Positions 8,174-16,486 of a stretch of DNA of 64,000 nt are shown here, in pieces. The stretch covers positions 1-64,000 of the forward strand of contig NZ_PPQB01000012.1 of NCBI RefSeq assembly GCF_002902345.1, given 5' to 3'. The position numbers and the translations under genes are program-made. The DNA is from Staphylococcus arlettae (lineage in GTDB: Bacteria > Bacillota > Bacilli > Staphylococcales > Staphylococcaceae). Every line of letters begins with the position of its first letter. The first letter of the stretch is position 1. The notes below the pieces were generated by a model. The model did no database searches, was not told the origin of the DNA, and saw nothing but the letters and a program-made list of their open reading frames with translations.

Positions 8174-8782
8174 CTATTTCTTGCTTCGCCACTCTACATC
8201 ATAAACAGCAAGCAATTGCTGTGTGTATGGATGTCTTTCTGCACTAAACAAATATTTTTTGTGAAAATCATCTACAATTTCGCCATCACGCATGACCACT
8301 ATGCGTTCTACAGTAGCGGTAATAAACGCCATATCATGAGAAATTATAACCATTCCATGCTGAGTTTCTTCATAATAATTTAATAGTACATTGCTCATTT
8401 GTTGTTCTAGTAATACATCTAAATTTGAAGTAATTTCATCACAAATTAATATTTCAGGTTGCAACATTAATGTGCGTAAAATATTAAAGCGTTGTAATTG
8501 TCCCCCACTTAATTGATAAGGTTTTGCTTGTAATAACTCTGGGTCTAAATTCAATTGGGTCATTAAATGTTGTAACGTCAAATCAATATTACTATTAATA
8601 GATTTATAATATTTTTTAGGTTCTGCAAGTGATTGTGCCAGTGTTAAGTGGGTATTGAAACTTTCAATAGCGTGTTGAAAAATCGGCAACATCGTCAAAT
8701 TATGTGCATTATACTGTCCCTTGGTTGGCAGTATTAGCCTTAGTAATATATGCGCCAGAGTCGTTTTGCCTGAACCACTTGC
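8174..8782 (-). pseudogene. 5'-truncated nickel/oligopeptide-type ABC ATPase
   Basis: The C-terminal three quarters of an Opp/Nik/Cnt-type ATP-binding subunit. Walker A is present but begins the fragment (ASGSGKTT, about 8759-8782), followed by the signature LSGGQLQRF, Walker B ILICDEITSNLD, the switch histidine IISHD and the family-typical tail HPYTQQLLAVYD. Upstream of Ala-Ser-Gly the frame reads Cys-Phe instead of the expected glycine-rich lead, and the opposite strand becomes ureD. The first 40 or so residues and the promoter are therefore missing. A TTG at 8698 could start a shorter frame but would leave out Walker A. Nickel uptake is suggested by the urease neighbour, not by sequence alone. 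Confidence 0.82.
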
Positions 8783-8786
8783 AAAA

Positions 8787-8951
8787 CAATATGACTGTCG
8801 CGTTGGTATTACTTTATTAGCTACTCATGGATTAAGCATACGTGTGTTATCAAATAAAACAAATATCATTGAACATTTGTTTTCACAGGTACAGTCTTAT
8901 GTAGTAGAACGAATGTTCCATCGATCTACACCATTCTTAAGAAAATATTAA
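8787..8951 (+). pseudogene. ureD: 3' remnant of ureD (urease accessory protein)
   Basis: The last 54 codons of a ureD-like gene, QYDCRVGITLLATHGLSIRV and onward, ending TPFLRKY and stop. This aligns by eye with the C-terminus of staphylococcal UreD (FDCRVAISQLPTHGF...LDFLRKY). UreD is a chaperone for nickel loading of urease and is the last gene of ureABCEFGD in S. aureus. Everything upstream is gone and the fragment abuts the ABC ATPase fragment head to head. The reading frame is still open, so the deletion may be fairly recent. Confidence 0.82.
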
Positions 8952-8963
8952 GGTGCTACTCAT

Positions 8964-8997
8964 AAAAAGGTTCAAAGCAATTGCTTTGAACCTTTTT
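8964..8997 (+). terminator. Terminator, formerly of the urease operon
   Basis: AAAAGGTTCAAAGCAA and TTGCTTTGAACCTTTTT form a near-perfect palindromic hairpin with T runs on both strands. It serves the ureD remnant and, on the minus strand, the small membrane protein gene. Confidence 0.8.
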
Positions 8998-9002
8998 ATT
9001 GT

Positions 9003-9209
9003 TTAAATTGTCTGTAATAACATAATCACACTCAAGGTCAAAATTACTAATGTTGCTAGATAAATACTTAATTTTTCAGCCTTTGTTGCTGATTTTTCTT
9101 CTTTAGAAAACAAACTAAATAACGAGCCATCTCTACCGATTAGCAATGCAATAGAATAACTAAGTAAGACAAGAGATATAATAAATAAAATAATTGCAAT
9201 TATTACCAT
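9003..9209 (-). CDS. Small two-helix membrane protein
   Basis: 68 residues: helix 1 about 3-24 (IIAIILFIISLVLLSYSIAL), a polar loop GRDGSLFSLFSKEEKSATKAEK, then helix 2 about 47-66. Ribosome site AAGGAGG before ATG. No function is recognised. It borders the urease scar and is convergent with the ureD remnant. Confidence 0.65.
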   Translation of the reverse strand: MVIIAIILFIISLVLLSYSIALLIGRDGSLFSLFSKEEKSATKAEKLSIYLATLVILTLSVIMLLQTI

Positions 9210-9388
9210 CGTTAGATTACCTCCTTGATGTTATTAATAACTAATTTATCATGGATTTATCATTCAAACGACCAATACCCCTTATATTATAGCCACAGGT
9301 TGATTTTCTCTTTATCATCATGAGATGATAGTACTTAATATAATAAATTATTTATTTTTTTAGAACGTACACATTGGAGGTATATCAC

Positions 9389-9859
9389 ATGACAGTCAAT
9401 TATTTTTACCGAAACACTGTTCAACCATCATGGATTGACCATAACAATCACATGCACGATGCACAATATTATGCTGTATTTAGCGATAGCGTGGTAGCAT
9501 TCTTTGAAGCGATGGATTTTTCAGTTAGTCGTCGTAAGGATCAAAATATAACTATTTTTAGCTTAGAAGCTCATATAACATTTCTTAAAGAATTAGTCTT
9601 AGATGAGTCTTTTTATGTCCAACCACATATTTATGATTATGATGCTAAACGTGTTCATCTATTTTTATCTATGTACAACGCACTAGACGAACCGATTGCT
9701 ACATACGAAATTATCATGATGGCTGTCAATTATCAAACACGTAAAAGCACGATCTTCCCCGAAGATATTTTAACGACTATTCAACAACAATATGAAACGC
9801 AAGCTGCTTTCACTCCACCAAAACAATTAGGTCATGTTATTCAAATACCACGAAAATAA
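9389..9859 (+). CDS. Hotdog-fold acyl-CoA thioesterase
   Basis: A 156-residue 4-hydroxybenzoyl-CoA-thioesterase-like protein. The active-site helix region VQPSWIDHNNHMHDAQYYAV has the family's conserved Asp and the N-H-M-N-like motif. The same pattern (WID-N-HM) occurs in the thioesterase domain of carnitine dehydrogenase/betainyl-CoA thioesterases, so a betainyl- or short-acyl-CoA substrate is conceivable, though only inferred. ATG at 9389 follows TTGGAGG. Monocistronic. Confidence 0.75.
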   Translation: MTVNYFYRNTVQPSWIDHNNHMHDAQYYAVFSDSVVAFFEAMDFSVSRRKDQNITIFSLEAHITFLKELVLDESFYVQPHIYDYDAKRVHLFLSMYNALDEPIATYEIIMMAVNYQTRKSTIFPEDILTTIQQQYETQAAFTPPKQLGHVIQIPRK

Positions 9860-9988
9860 ACAAAAGAGTGAGACAGCAATCTAATGTTATTAACAAGATT
9901 GTGTCACCTCTCCAAAAGATAACTAACATTGAAAAAAGCAGGATTGACGTACAATTTCAATATAGCCATCTACCTACAATATAAAATT

Positions 9989-10022
9989 AGGCTGGGTTGA
10001 ATCAATCATCCCCAGCCTTTTT
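9989..10022 (+). terminator. Terminator of the thioesterase gene
   Basis: AGGCTGGG (9989-9996) pairs with CCCAGCCT (10011-10018), followed by TTTTT. It lies between the convergent thioesterase and TetR genes. A weaker imperfect hairpin (GAGTGAGACAGCAATC / GATTGTGTCACCTC) lies at about 9870-9912. Confidence 0.7.
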
Positions 10023-10027
10023 ACTTA

Positions 10028-10672
10028 CTATACCTTTAAACTATAATACAAACTGTCTTTTACAAAAGTCGCAAATTCATCAAATGCTTTATCTCGTGAT
10101 TTATTGGCGTCAATAATCATCGGCAAATTCAAGTTGAACGTCTGTGCAACTATAGTTCGTATAGCATATTCTTTGTTCACGTCTCTCATATAACCTTGAT
10201 CAATCAACTTTTGCAATAATGGGGTTAATTGAGCGAGCAAATTTTCAGTAAACAAATTTATGACTATTGTTTGTAACTGTACACTAGTCAGTGCTTCATT
10301 GAGTAATACTTTAATTAACACTCTATTGTCATAAATAAATTGTGAACGATTATCGACGAACTTATCGATAAATGTTTTCAAATCATTAGTCAATGTAAGT
10401 TCTGTTTTGAACTCGGTAAGCGCTACAGGAATAACATTATTTTTTAAAATAGGTATTAATCCAGCATATAGTAGTGTTTGCTTATTTTTGAAATGTTTAA
10501 AAACTGTCCCTTCTGCAACTTGTGCATGCTGCGCAATATCTTTAGTAGTTGTTTTATCATAGCCCTGCTCGCTAAATAATATAACTGCACTTTGCAACAC
10601 TCTTTTTTGACGTTCACTCAGATGTTCAAGCCGAGGCATAATTGACTCTACTATTGCTTTTAAACTGTTCAT
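10028..10672 (-). CDS. TetR-family regulator of the adjacent ABC-2 exporter
   Basis: 214 residues. The N-terminal helix-turn-helix spans about 20-65 (LQSAVILFSEQGYDKTTTKD, then VAEGTVFKHFKNKQTLL), with a variable ligand-binding domain behind it. It is the last gene of a three-gene operon, starting 11 bp after the permease stop, and its ribosome site overlaps that stop (AGGGTGA). It probably represses the operon through the TGAGT/ACTCA element upstream of the ATPase gene. Confidence 0.85.
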   Translation of the reverse strand: MNSLKAIVESIMPRLEHLSERQKRVLQSAVILFSEQGYDKTTTKDIAQHAQVAEGTVFKHFKNKQTLLYAGLIPILKNNVIPVALTEFKTELTLTNDLKTFIDKFVDNRSQFIYDNRVLIKVLLNEALTSVQLQTIVINLFTENLLAQLTPLLQKLIDQGYMRDVNKEYAIRTIVAQTFNLNLPMIIDANKSRDKAFDEFATFVKDSLYYSLKV

Positions 10673-10683
10673 GACTATTCACC

Positions 10684-11817
10684 CTAAACTTTTCTATAAC
10701 GTTTCATGCCTATGATATTTAATACGAGTAATATAAGGAAAAATGCTAATAATACAAGCAAATTTAAGTATACGTCTTCTAGTACAAATCCTTTAATCAT
10801 GACATCTTGCATCGTTTGTCCTGCATAGTAAAGTGGCATAATATGAGCAATATAACCTAATATTTTACTCATAGATTCTATAGGAATCAGACCCGCAAAC
10901 AGTACTTGTGGCACAATAACGAGTGGAATAAATTGAATCATTTGGAATTCTGATGCTGCAAATGTTGATAATAAAATACCAAAGGTTAATGCTACAAGTG
11001 CTGTAAGTATAGTTGTTAAAAGAACGACCAAAATTGATCCTTCTACTATAATATTCAGTACATATACTGCAAAAAGTACGACAATTACCGTTTGAATTAT
11101 ACTAAAGATACCGTAACCAATAATATAACCAAATATAATTTGACTACGCTTGATGGGTGAAGCTAGCAGTCGTTCTAATGTGCCTGATGTACGTTCTTTT
11201 AATAAACCAATGCCCGAAATTAAAAAAGTAAAGAAAAACACAAAGAATGCAATTAATATCGGATTAATCATATCAAAGTATGTTGAACTTGCTGAACCAT
11301 ATAAGTAATCTGTCTTCATTTCATACGGTCGTACGTTATTTTGAGAGCTTTGACTAGCATCAGTAGCTCCTGCTTGTTGCTGTACATTTGCTAATGCATC
11401 TTGCAACTCCTTCGCATTATTTTTCATTTGTGTCATGTTTTGATTAATCAACCACTTTTGATTTAGTGAAGCCAACACTCCCGACTGTGTAGGATTATCA
11501 TTCGCATATGTAACATGTAGTTGATTGTCTTCAACAGTAGCAAAACCAGTTAAATCGCCCGATTTTATTTTATTAGCAATATCCTTATTATTATCATAAT
11601 AGCGAATATCTATTCCTTCTTTTTCTACAGCATTAATAAATGTTTTTGGTGCCTCAGCTACACCTAACTTAACACCATTCGAATTATCCGATACGGAAAA
11701 AATATAATATAACAATGATAAAATAAGTAACGGTGCAATGATCAATAATGCAAGTGTCCGTTTATCTCTTAGTGTTTGCTTTACAATACGCTTTGCAATG
11801 TGTAATGCATTCATCAT
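10684..11817 (-). CDS. ABC-2 type exporter permease
   Basis: 377 residues with the ABC-2/YhfI-DrrB-like layout: TM1 at about 22-42, a large extracytoplasmic domain (about 45-180, Gln- and Asn-rich), then five helices in 185-372 including the conserved LLKERTSGTLERLLASPI segment that couples to the ATPase. It exports an unknown hydrophobic or antimicrobial compound. The start codon overlaps the ATPase stop by one base (TAATG). Confidence 0.88.
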   Translation of the reverse strand: MMNALHIAKRIVKQTLRDKRTLALLIIAPLLILSLLYYIFSVSDNSNGVKLGVAEAPKTFINAVEKEGIDIRYYDNNKDIANKIKSGDLTGFATVEDNQLHVTYANDNPTQSGVLASLNQKWLINQNMTQMKNNAKELQDALANVQQQAGATDASQSSQNNVRPYEMKTDYLYGSASSTYFDMINPILIAFFVFFFTFLISGIGLLKERTSGTLERLLASPIKRSQIIFGYIIGYGIFSIIQTVIVVLFAVYVLNIIVEGSILVVLLTTILTALVALTFGILLSTFAASEFQMIQFIPLVIVPQVLFAGLIPIESMSKILGYIAHIMPLYYAGQTMQDVMIKGFVLEDVYLNLLVLLAFFLILLVLNIIGMKRYRKV

Positions 11818-12521
11818 TATTCCTCCATATTTAAAAATACGCCTTCAATCGTATCTGTATGATATTGTTGTTTGATTTCTTCCGGAGTGCCGGTTGTGAT
11901 GATACGGCCATGATTCATTAGTACTAACCTGTCGCATTTTGTCGCCTCATCTAATACATGTGTGGTAACTATGATGCTTTTCCCTTGTTCTTTGGCTAGA
12001 TTTAAATCATGCCATACTGCTTGTCTAAGTTTTGGATCTATGCCTACAGTTGGTTCATCTAAAATTAACACCGCTGGGTCTTGTAAAAAACTAATAGCTA
12101 AGGATAAGCGTCTCTTCATCCCGCCTGAATAATGTTTCACCTTTTTATTTAAGGCGTCCTCAAGGTTGACCATTTCACTACAAATTTTCACACGTTCACG
12201 AATATGTTTTCGTTTTTTAATATAAATACCTGCAAAAAATTTTAAATTTTCTTTACCTGTCAAATCTTCATATAGTGCATCACTTTGTGCCATATAACCG
12301 ATATCTTTCAATACCTTCCTATTGGGAATCGACTTTTCATTTATAGTAACCCATCCTGTATCAGTATGCTCCATGCCAAGTATACATTGAATCAACGTCG
12401 TTTTTCCTGTACCTGAAGGACCAATTAATCCTACAATTTCACCAGGTTCAAAATTAACATTAATATCTTCTAACACTTGTTGTTTCTTAAAAGCCTTACT
12501 CACATTGTTTACTTCAATCAA
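11817..12521 (-). CDS. ABC exporter ATP-binding protein
   Basis: 234 residues. Walker A GLIGPSGTGKTTL, Q-loop MAQSD, signature YSGGMKRRLSLA, Walker B AVLILDEPTVGID and H-switch TTHVLDEA are all present, as in CcmA/drug-exporter ATPases. The start is TTG at 12521 behind a strong AGGGGGTAG. First gene of the ATPase-permease-TetR operon. Confidence 0.9.
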   Translation of the reverse strand: MIEVNNVSKAFKKQQVLEDINVNFEPGEIVGLIGPSGTGKTTLIQCILGMEHTDTGWVTINEKSIPNRKVLKDIGYMAQSDALYEDLTGKENLKFFAGIYIKKRKHIRERVKICSEMVNLEDALNKKVKHYSGGMKRRLSLAISFLQDPAVLILDEPTVGIDPKLRQAVWHDLNLAKEQGKSIIVTTHVLDEATKCDRLVLMNHGRIITTGTPEEIKQQYHTDTIEGVFLNMEE

Positions 12522-12540
12522 TTAAACTACCCCCTAAAAG

Positions 12541-12554
12541 TGAGTGAATACTCA
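12541..12554. promoter_or_regulatory. Candidate TetR operator of the ABC-2 exporter operon
   Basis: TGAGTGAATACTCA: arms TGAGT and ACTCA with a 4-bp centre, 20 bp before the TTG start of the ATPase gene. The form is typical of TetR-family autoregulatory sites. It also lies 120 bp from the divergent TetR/MFS gene pair, which has a different operator sequence. Confidence 0.4.
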
Positions 12555-12641
12555 TTTCTCAGTTACACATTACATTTTTTTAGTAATTAAGTCAAAGGTA
12601 ATCTTATTTTGACTTAATACTGACCTGTTGTTATCATTAAG

Positions 12642-12657
12642 TAGAACGGTCATTCTA
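12642..12657. promoter_or_regulatory. Operator O1 of the TetR/MFS module
   Basis: TAGAACGGTCATTCTA, 16 bp before the TetR start. Its reverse complement differs by a single base from the element at 13287-13302. This is good internal evidence for one regulator acting at both sites. Confidence 0.65.
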
Positions 12658-12673
12658 TCCAAAGGTGTGAAAT

Positions 12674-13228
12674 ATGATGTCACAAAAGAAGCAAGATATT
12701 TTAACAGCTGCAGAACGTTTATTTTATGATTATGGCTTTAGAGGCGTTGGTTTAAAACAAATCATTCAAGAAGCCAATGTTGCTACAATGACATTATATA
12801 ATCATTTTGATTCGAAGGATAAATTGGTAGAAGCTGTATTACAACAACGTGAATCTCGCTATTGGCAATATCTTGATAGTCATGTAGCACGTAATCCACA
12901 GTACCCATTTTTATCCGCTGTAGAAGCGCATTGTCAGTGGTTAAATGATTATTCCTCTCAAGGCGATATGTTTATTCGAGCGATTGAAGATTATGCAGAT
13001 CAAGATAACAAAATTGAAAATATTGCTCGTGGCCATAAACAACGTCTACTCAATTATTTGGAAAATTTAGCAACTGAAGCTGGTATTACGAATGGTGAAG
13101 ACTTAGCAATTCAATTCACGCTTTTATTAGAGGGGACGACTTCTATGACTGCGCTTATTAATGCTAAAAGAGCGACTGCCCAGGCTTTGAGTATGGCACG
13201 GATGTTACTCAATGAAGCATACAAATAA
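12674..13228 (+). CDS. TetR-family regulator of an MFS exporter
   Basis: 184 residues. The helix-turn-helix is in KKQDILTAAERLFYDYGFRG through EANVATMTLYNHFDSKDKLV (about 5-50), followed by a TetR_C-like helical domain. The start is ATG at 12674 or 12677 after AAAGGTG. The near-palindrome just upstream recurs in front of the MFS gene 110 bp downstream, implying autorepression and control of the transporter. Confidence 0.85.
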   Translation: MMSQKKQDILTAAERLFYDYGFRGVGLKQIIQEANVATMTLYNHFDSKDKLVEAVLQQRESRYWQYLDSHVARNPQYPFLSAVEAHCQWLNDYSSQGDMFIRAIEDYADQDNKIENIARGHKQRLLNYLENLATEAGITNGEDLAIQFTLLLEGTTSMTALINAKRATAQALSMARMLLNEAYK

Positions 13229-13236
13229 TCATTATT

Positions 13237-13273
13237 ACGAGGTAATTGCTGTAATCAGGTGTGCCTCGTTTCT
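13237..13273 (+). terminator. Weak hairpin after the TetR gene
   Basis: ACGAGG (13237-13242) pairs with CCTCGT (13264-13269) followed by TTC. The stem is short; it may partially terminate before the separate MFS promoter. Confidence 0.3.
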
Positions 13274-13286
13274 TAATTCCCTTAAA

Positions 13287-13302
13287 TAGAATGAACGTTC
13301 TA
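13287..13302. promoter_or_regulatory. Operator O2 of the TetR/MFS module
   Basis: TAGAATGAACGTTCTA, 35 bp before the MFS start. It has TAGAA/TTCTA outer arms and matches O1 (read on the other strand) at 15 of 16 positions. Confidence 0.65.
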
Positions 13303-13336
13303 TCTAATATAAATTAATTTACAAGGTGGTATTAAC

Positions 13337-14548
13337 GTGCACTTTTCTAAATTAGTTTTTCCTGGTATAGCCATGATTGCTACTACTTACGGACTTGGGC
13401 GCTTTAGTTTTGGTTTATTTTTGCCTTCCATAACTGAAGATATCGGGATGACAACATCACAAGCTGGTATTATCTCATCTTTATTTTATTTAGCTTATTG
13501 TTTTACGATTATATATACTACTTTTCAAACAGCTACGATAGGCCCCAAACGTATGATTATGCTTGCTGGATTATCTGTTATTGTTGGTTTATTTACTATT
13601 GGTATATCGCCAAATGCGTTAATACTATCTTTAGGTGTCCTTTTTGCTGGTGCTAGTACTGGCCTTGTTTCACCACCTTATGGTTATACTATTTCTTTAT
13701 GGATTCGTATGACCGATCAAGGTAAAGCCAATACTTGGATCAATTCCGGTACAAGCTTTGGACTAATGTTTACAGGATTAACTGCAATGGTAGTATTTTT
13801 AGATTGGCGCGCAACTTATTTTATATATGGTGTTATTGCTGTTGTTGTTTTATTATGGAATTTCAAAAATATTCCACCATTACAACATAATTTAAATATT
13901 TCAACAGGTTCATTTAATATACGTGATATCACATATAGTAAGCGCATTATCCTAGCTTCTTTACTTTTAGGTTTTGCTACAGCACCTTTTTGGACCTTTT
14001 CAAAATCCTTTATAGAACAGACAGGTCATTATACAGATTTAGAACTTTCTATATTTTGGATACTTATTGGACTTTTTGGTATTATCGGAGGAGTTTCAGG
14101 CGCTATGATTGATAAACGAGGTATACATTTCGCTTATAATTTAGGCGTTATTATGCTTGCTACTTCTTCCTTATTATTAGCATTTACACCTAATATTTGG
14201 TTATTGGCCTTTATTTCTTCAGGCTTATTTGGATTTAGTTATATTTATTTAACAGGTGTATTGTTAGTGTGGGGAATTAAAATTTTCGCCAAAAATGCTT
14301 CATTAGGTATAGGCATACCTTTTTTATTATTAGCAGTTGGCCAAGTTATAGGGTCATCATTAGCAGGTATCGTCATTGATACCGTAAACTTTCAAAATAC
14401 ATTTATTATATTCGGTATCACTGGTTATTTAGCGTTATTACTATATCCACAAATTAAGGTTAAAGCTAAGCCACAACCTAAAGGCAAATATAACAAGTTA
14501 CAACAAAGCAATAAAGAAATACTCGACTACTATGAACAGCATAATTAA
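13337..14548 (+). CDS. MFS transporter (YbfB/CynX-like)
   Basis: 403 residues with about 12 hydrophobic segments. The early GLGRFSFGLFLPSI and the loop GPKRMIMLAG (TM2-3) are typical of small MFS carriers of the YbfB/CynX type. Start GTG at 13337 after ACAAGGTGG. Hydrophilic C-terminal tail (about 380-403). Controlled by the preceding TetR through the shared operator. Substrate unknown; export of a toxic compound is the usual role of a TetR-coupled carrier. Confidence 0.82.
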   Translation: MHFSKLVFPGIAMIATTYGLGRFSFGLFLPSITEDIGMTTSQAGIISSLFYLAYCFTIIYTTFQTATIGPKRMIMLAGLSVIVGLFTIGISPNALILSLGVLFAGASTGLVSPPYGYTISLWIRMTDQGKANTWINSGTSFGLMFTGLTAMVVFLDWRATYFIYGVIAVVVLLWNFKNIPPLQHNLNISTGSFNIRDITYSKRIILASLLLGFATAPFWTFSKSFIEQTGHYTDLELSIFWILIGLFGIIGGVSGAMIDKRGIHFAYNLGVIMLATSSLLLAFTPNIWLLAFISSGLFGFSYIYLTGVLLVWGIKIFAKNASLGIGIPFLLLAVGQVIGSSLAGIVIDTVNFQNTFIIFGITGYLALLLYPQIKVKAKPQPKGKYNKLQQSNKEILDYYEQHN

Positions 14549-14638
14549 ATACTACTAACTAAATCTACTCTCCATAACTGACTTCCACTACATTTATGAT
14601 TTGCGTTTTAATGTATTCCAATTTTAATTGCTACTATC

Positions 14639-14685
14639 ATTCACCTAAGTGGCCAACCATAGTTCCGCTTAGGTGAATTCATTTT
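14639..14685 (+). terminator. Terminator of the MFS gene; otherwise empty spacer
   Basis: ATTCACCTAAGTGG (14639-14652) pairs with CCGCTTAGGTGAAT (14665-14678), with a T-rich tail TCATTTT. The 321-bp spacer 14549-14869 otherwise holds only AT-rich sequence leading to metY. I see no S-box, T-box or other riboswitch consensus. Confidence 0.6.
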
Positions 14686-14869
14686 AATTGAACATGGCTC
14701 TTTACTTTATTGTAGTTAAACACTATTACTAGTTAAGTTATAAGTCTAACCTTGTTTTTAAAATTTTTCATATTTAATCCCTATCTTTTTAGTATGTTTT
14801 ATTGATTTATAATTATATTATGTGTATAGTGTGAATTATCAGAATATTTTAAAATTAAGGAGCTTCGTT

Positions 14870-16150
14870 ATGACTAATAATAAATGGCATTTAGATACTT
14901 TATCAATTCATGCAGGACAAGAAGTCGATGACTTTTCAAAATCAAGAGCTGTACCTATTTATCAAACTTCAAGTTATGTTTTTGATGATACAAACCACGC
15001 TCAAGCTTTATTTTCATTAGCAGAATCAGGTAATATTTATACTCGCATTATGAACCCAACTCAAAATGTCTTTGAAGAACGTATAACGGCATTAGAAGGA
15101 GGCGTAGGTGCCCTTGCAACTTCTTCTGGCCAAGCTGCGATTCACCTAGCTTTACTCAACATTGTAGAAAGCGGCGATGAAATTGTTGCTTCTTCAAACT
15201 TATACGGTGGAACTTATAATTTATTAAATGTCACTTTTAAGAAGTTAGGTATTACTGTGCATTTCGTTGATCCAAGCAATCCTGAAAACTTTGCACAAGC
15301 AATCACAGAAAAAACTAAAGCCGTCTATGCTGAAACTATTGGTAACCCACGCATAGATGTTTTAGATATTGAAGCAGTAGCTCAAGTTGCACATAACAAT
15401 AACATTCCATTAATTGTTGATAATACTTTCCCTACCCCTTACTTATTACGTCCATTTGAATATGGTGCAGACATTATTGTTCATTCTGCGACTAAATTTA
15501 TTGGAGGTCACGGCACATCAATAGGCGGTGTTATTGTTGATAGTGGTAAGTTTAACTGGGACAATGGTAAATTCCCTGGCTTAGTAGAACCTGATGCAAG
15601 TTATCATGGCATCTCCTATGCTCATGATGTAGGTGCAGCAGCATATATTACTAAAGCACGTGTACAATTATTACGTGATTTAGGTTCTGCCGTTTCGCCA
15701 TTTAATGTACATGAATTTTTACTAGGCTTAGAAACTTTACACTTACGTTTAGAGCGTCATTCTCAAAATGCATTACAAGTGGCAGAATATTTAGAACAAC
15801 ATCCAAAAGTAAAATGGGTCAATTATCCAGGCTTAACAAGTAATGCTTATTACGATCTTGGTCAAAAATATTTACCAAACGGACAAGGTGCGATACTAAC
15901 ATTTGGTATTGATGGCACAGTTGCTGAGATTGCACAATTTGTTGATGGCTTATCATTATTTTCTCATCTCGCAAATGTTGGGGACTCAAAGTCTCTAGTA
16001 ATTCATCCAGCTAGTACTACTCATCAGCAATTATCTGACGAAGAACGATTAGCTTCAGGTGTTACAAACGATCTTGTGCGTTTATCTGTTGGAACTGAAA
16101 ATATCCATGATATTTTAACTGATTTGGAAAACGCCTTAAAAGAAGTTTAA
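14870..16150 (+). CDS. metY: O-acetylhomoserine sulfhydrylase
   Basis: 426 residues, a PLP enzyme of the Cys/Met metabolism family. It makes homocysteine from O-acetylhomoserine and sulfide (or methionine from methanethiol). Signature features are [27 protein letters not shown], the aromatic-stacking loop [11 protein letters not shown] and the PLP lysine K209 in [11 protein letters not shown]. The length of about 426 residues separates it from the shorter cystathionine synthases and lyases. ATG at 14870 follows AAGGAG; an upstream frame start at 14822 lacks a ribosome site. No metX lies beside it. Confidence 0.88.
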   Translation: MTNNKWHLDTLSIHAGQEVDDFSKSRAVPIYQTSSYVFDDTNHAQALFSLAESGNIYTRIMNPTQNVFEERITALEGGVGALATSSGQAAIHLALLNIVESGDEIVASSNLYGGTYNLLNVTFKKLGITVHFVDPSNPENFAQAITEKTKAVYAETIGNPRIDVLDIEAVAQVAHNNNIPLIVDNTFPTPYLLRPFEYGADIIVHSATKFIGGHGTSIGGVIVDSGKFNWDNGKFPGLVEPDASYHGISYAHDVGAAAYITKARVQLLRDLGSAVSPFNVHEFLLGLETLHLRLERHSQNALQVAEYLEQHPKVKWVNYPGLTSNAYYDLGQKYLPNGQGAILTFGIDGTVAEIAQFVDGLSLFSHLANVGDSKSLVIHPASTTHQQLSDEERLASGVTNDLVRLSVGTENIHDILTDLENALKEV

Positions 16151-16176
16151 TTACTGTTAGATGACTCATTTTACTA

Positions 16177-16340
16177 AGAGGCTGGGACAATTTTGATTCG
16201 TCCTAGTCTCTTTTCATATTGGTATTAGCTAACTATATTGAAAATGCACTACAACTCATTTTTTCAACGCTAGTCATCCTTGCCTGGGTGAGACGACGAA
16301 ATCATTTTTTCAAAATCAGATTTCTGTCCCACTCCCTTTA
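16177..16340. repeat. Dispersed intergenic repeat A, copy 2
   Basis: Same orientation and order as the copy at 4611-4778: terminator hairpin, TAGCTAACTATATTGAAAAT, GCTAGTCATCCTTGCC, GGGTGAGACGACGAAATCAT and AAAATCAGATTTCTGTCCCA. It fills most of the 336-bp spacer between metY and the exporter pair. Confidence 0.8.
16178..16213 (+). terminator. Terminator of metY inside repeat A
   Basis: GAGGCTGGGAC pairs with GTCCTAGTCTC (one G-T pair), followed by TTTT. Confidence 0.7.
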
Positions 16341-16486
16341 GTGTGACGGCACATTGGCTTCAGACAACCAGAAGACTACCCGCAACACATTATAATTTTT
16401 TCACTTTAGGCAACCATTTCTTTTTGAATTTATACAAAACCACTGCCATAATAATGTTAATATCTATTGGCTAGGAGGACGGACTA

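Noticed and set aside
8721-8786. N-terminal part of the plus-strand open frame running into the ureD remnant
   Set aside because: Its first 22 codons are the complement of the ABC ATPase Walker A region; only the part from about 8787 is ureD-derived.
14549-14869. Search for an S-box or T-box riboswitch before metY
   Set aside because: The conserved S-box and T-box cores are absent; only a terminator hairpin of the previous gene is seen.
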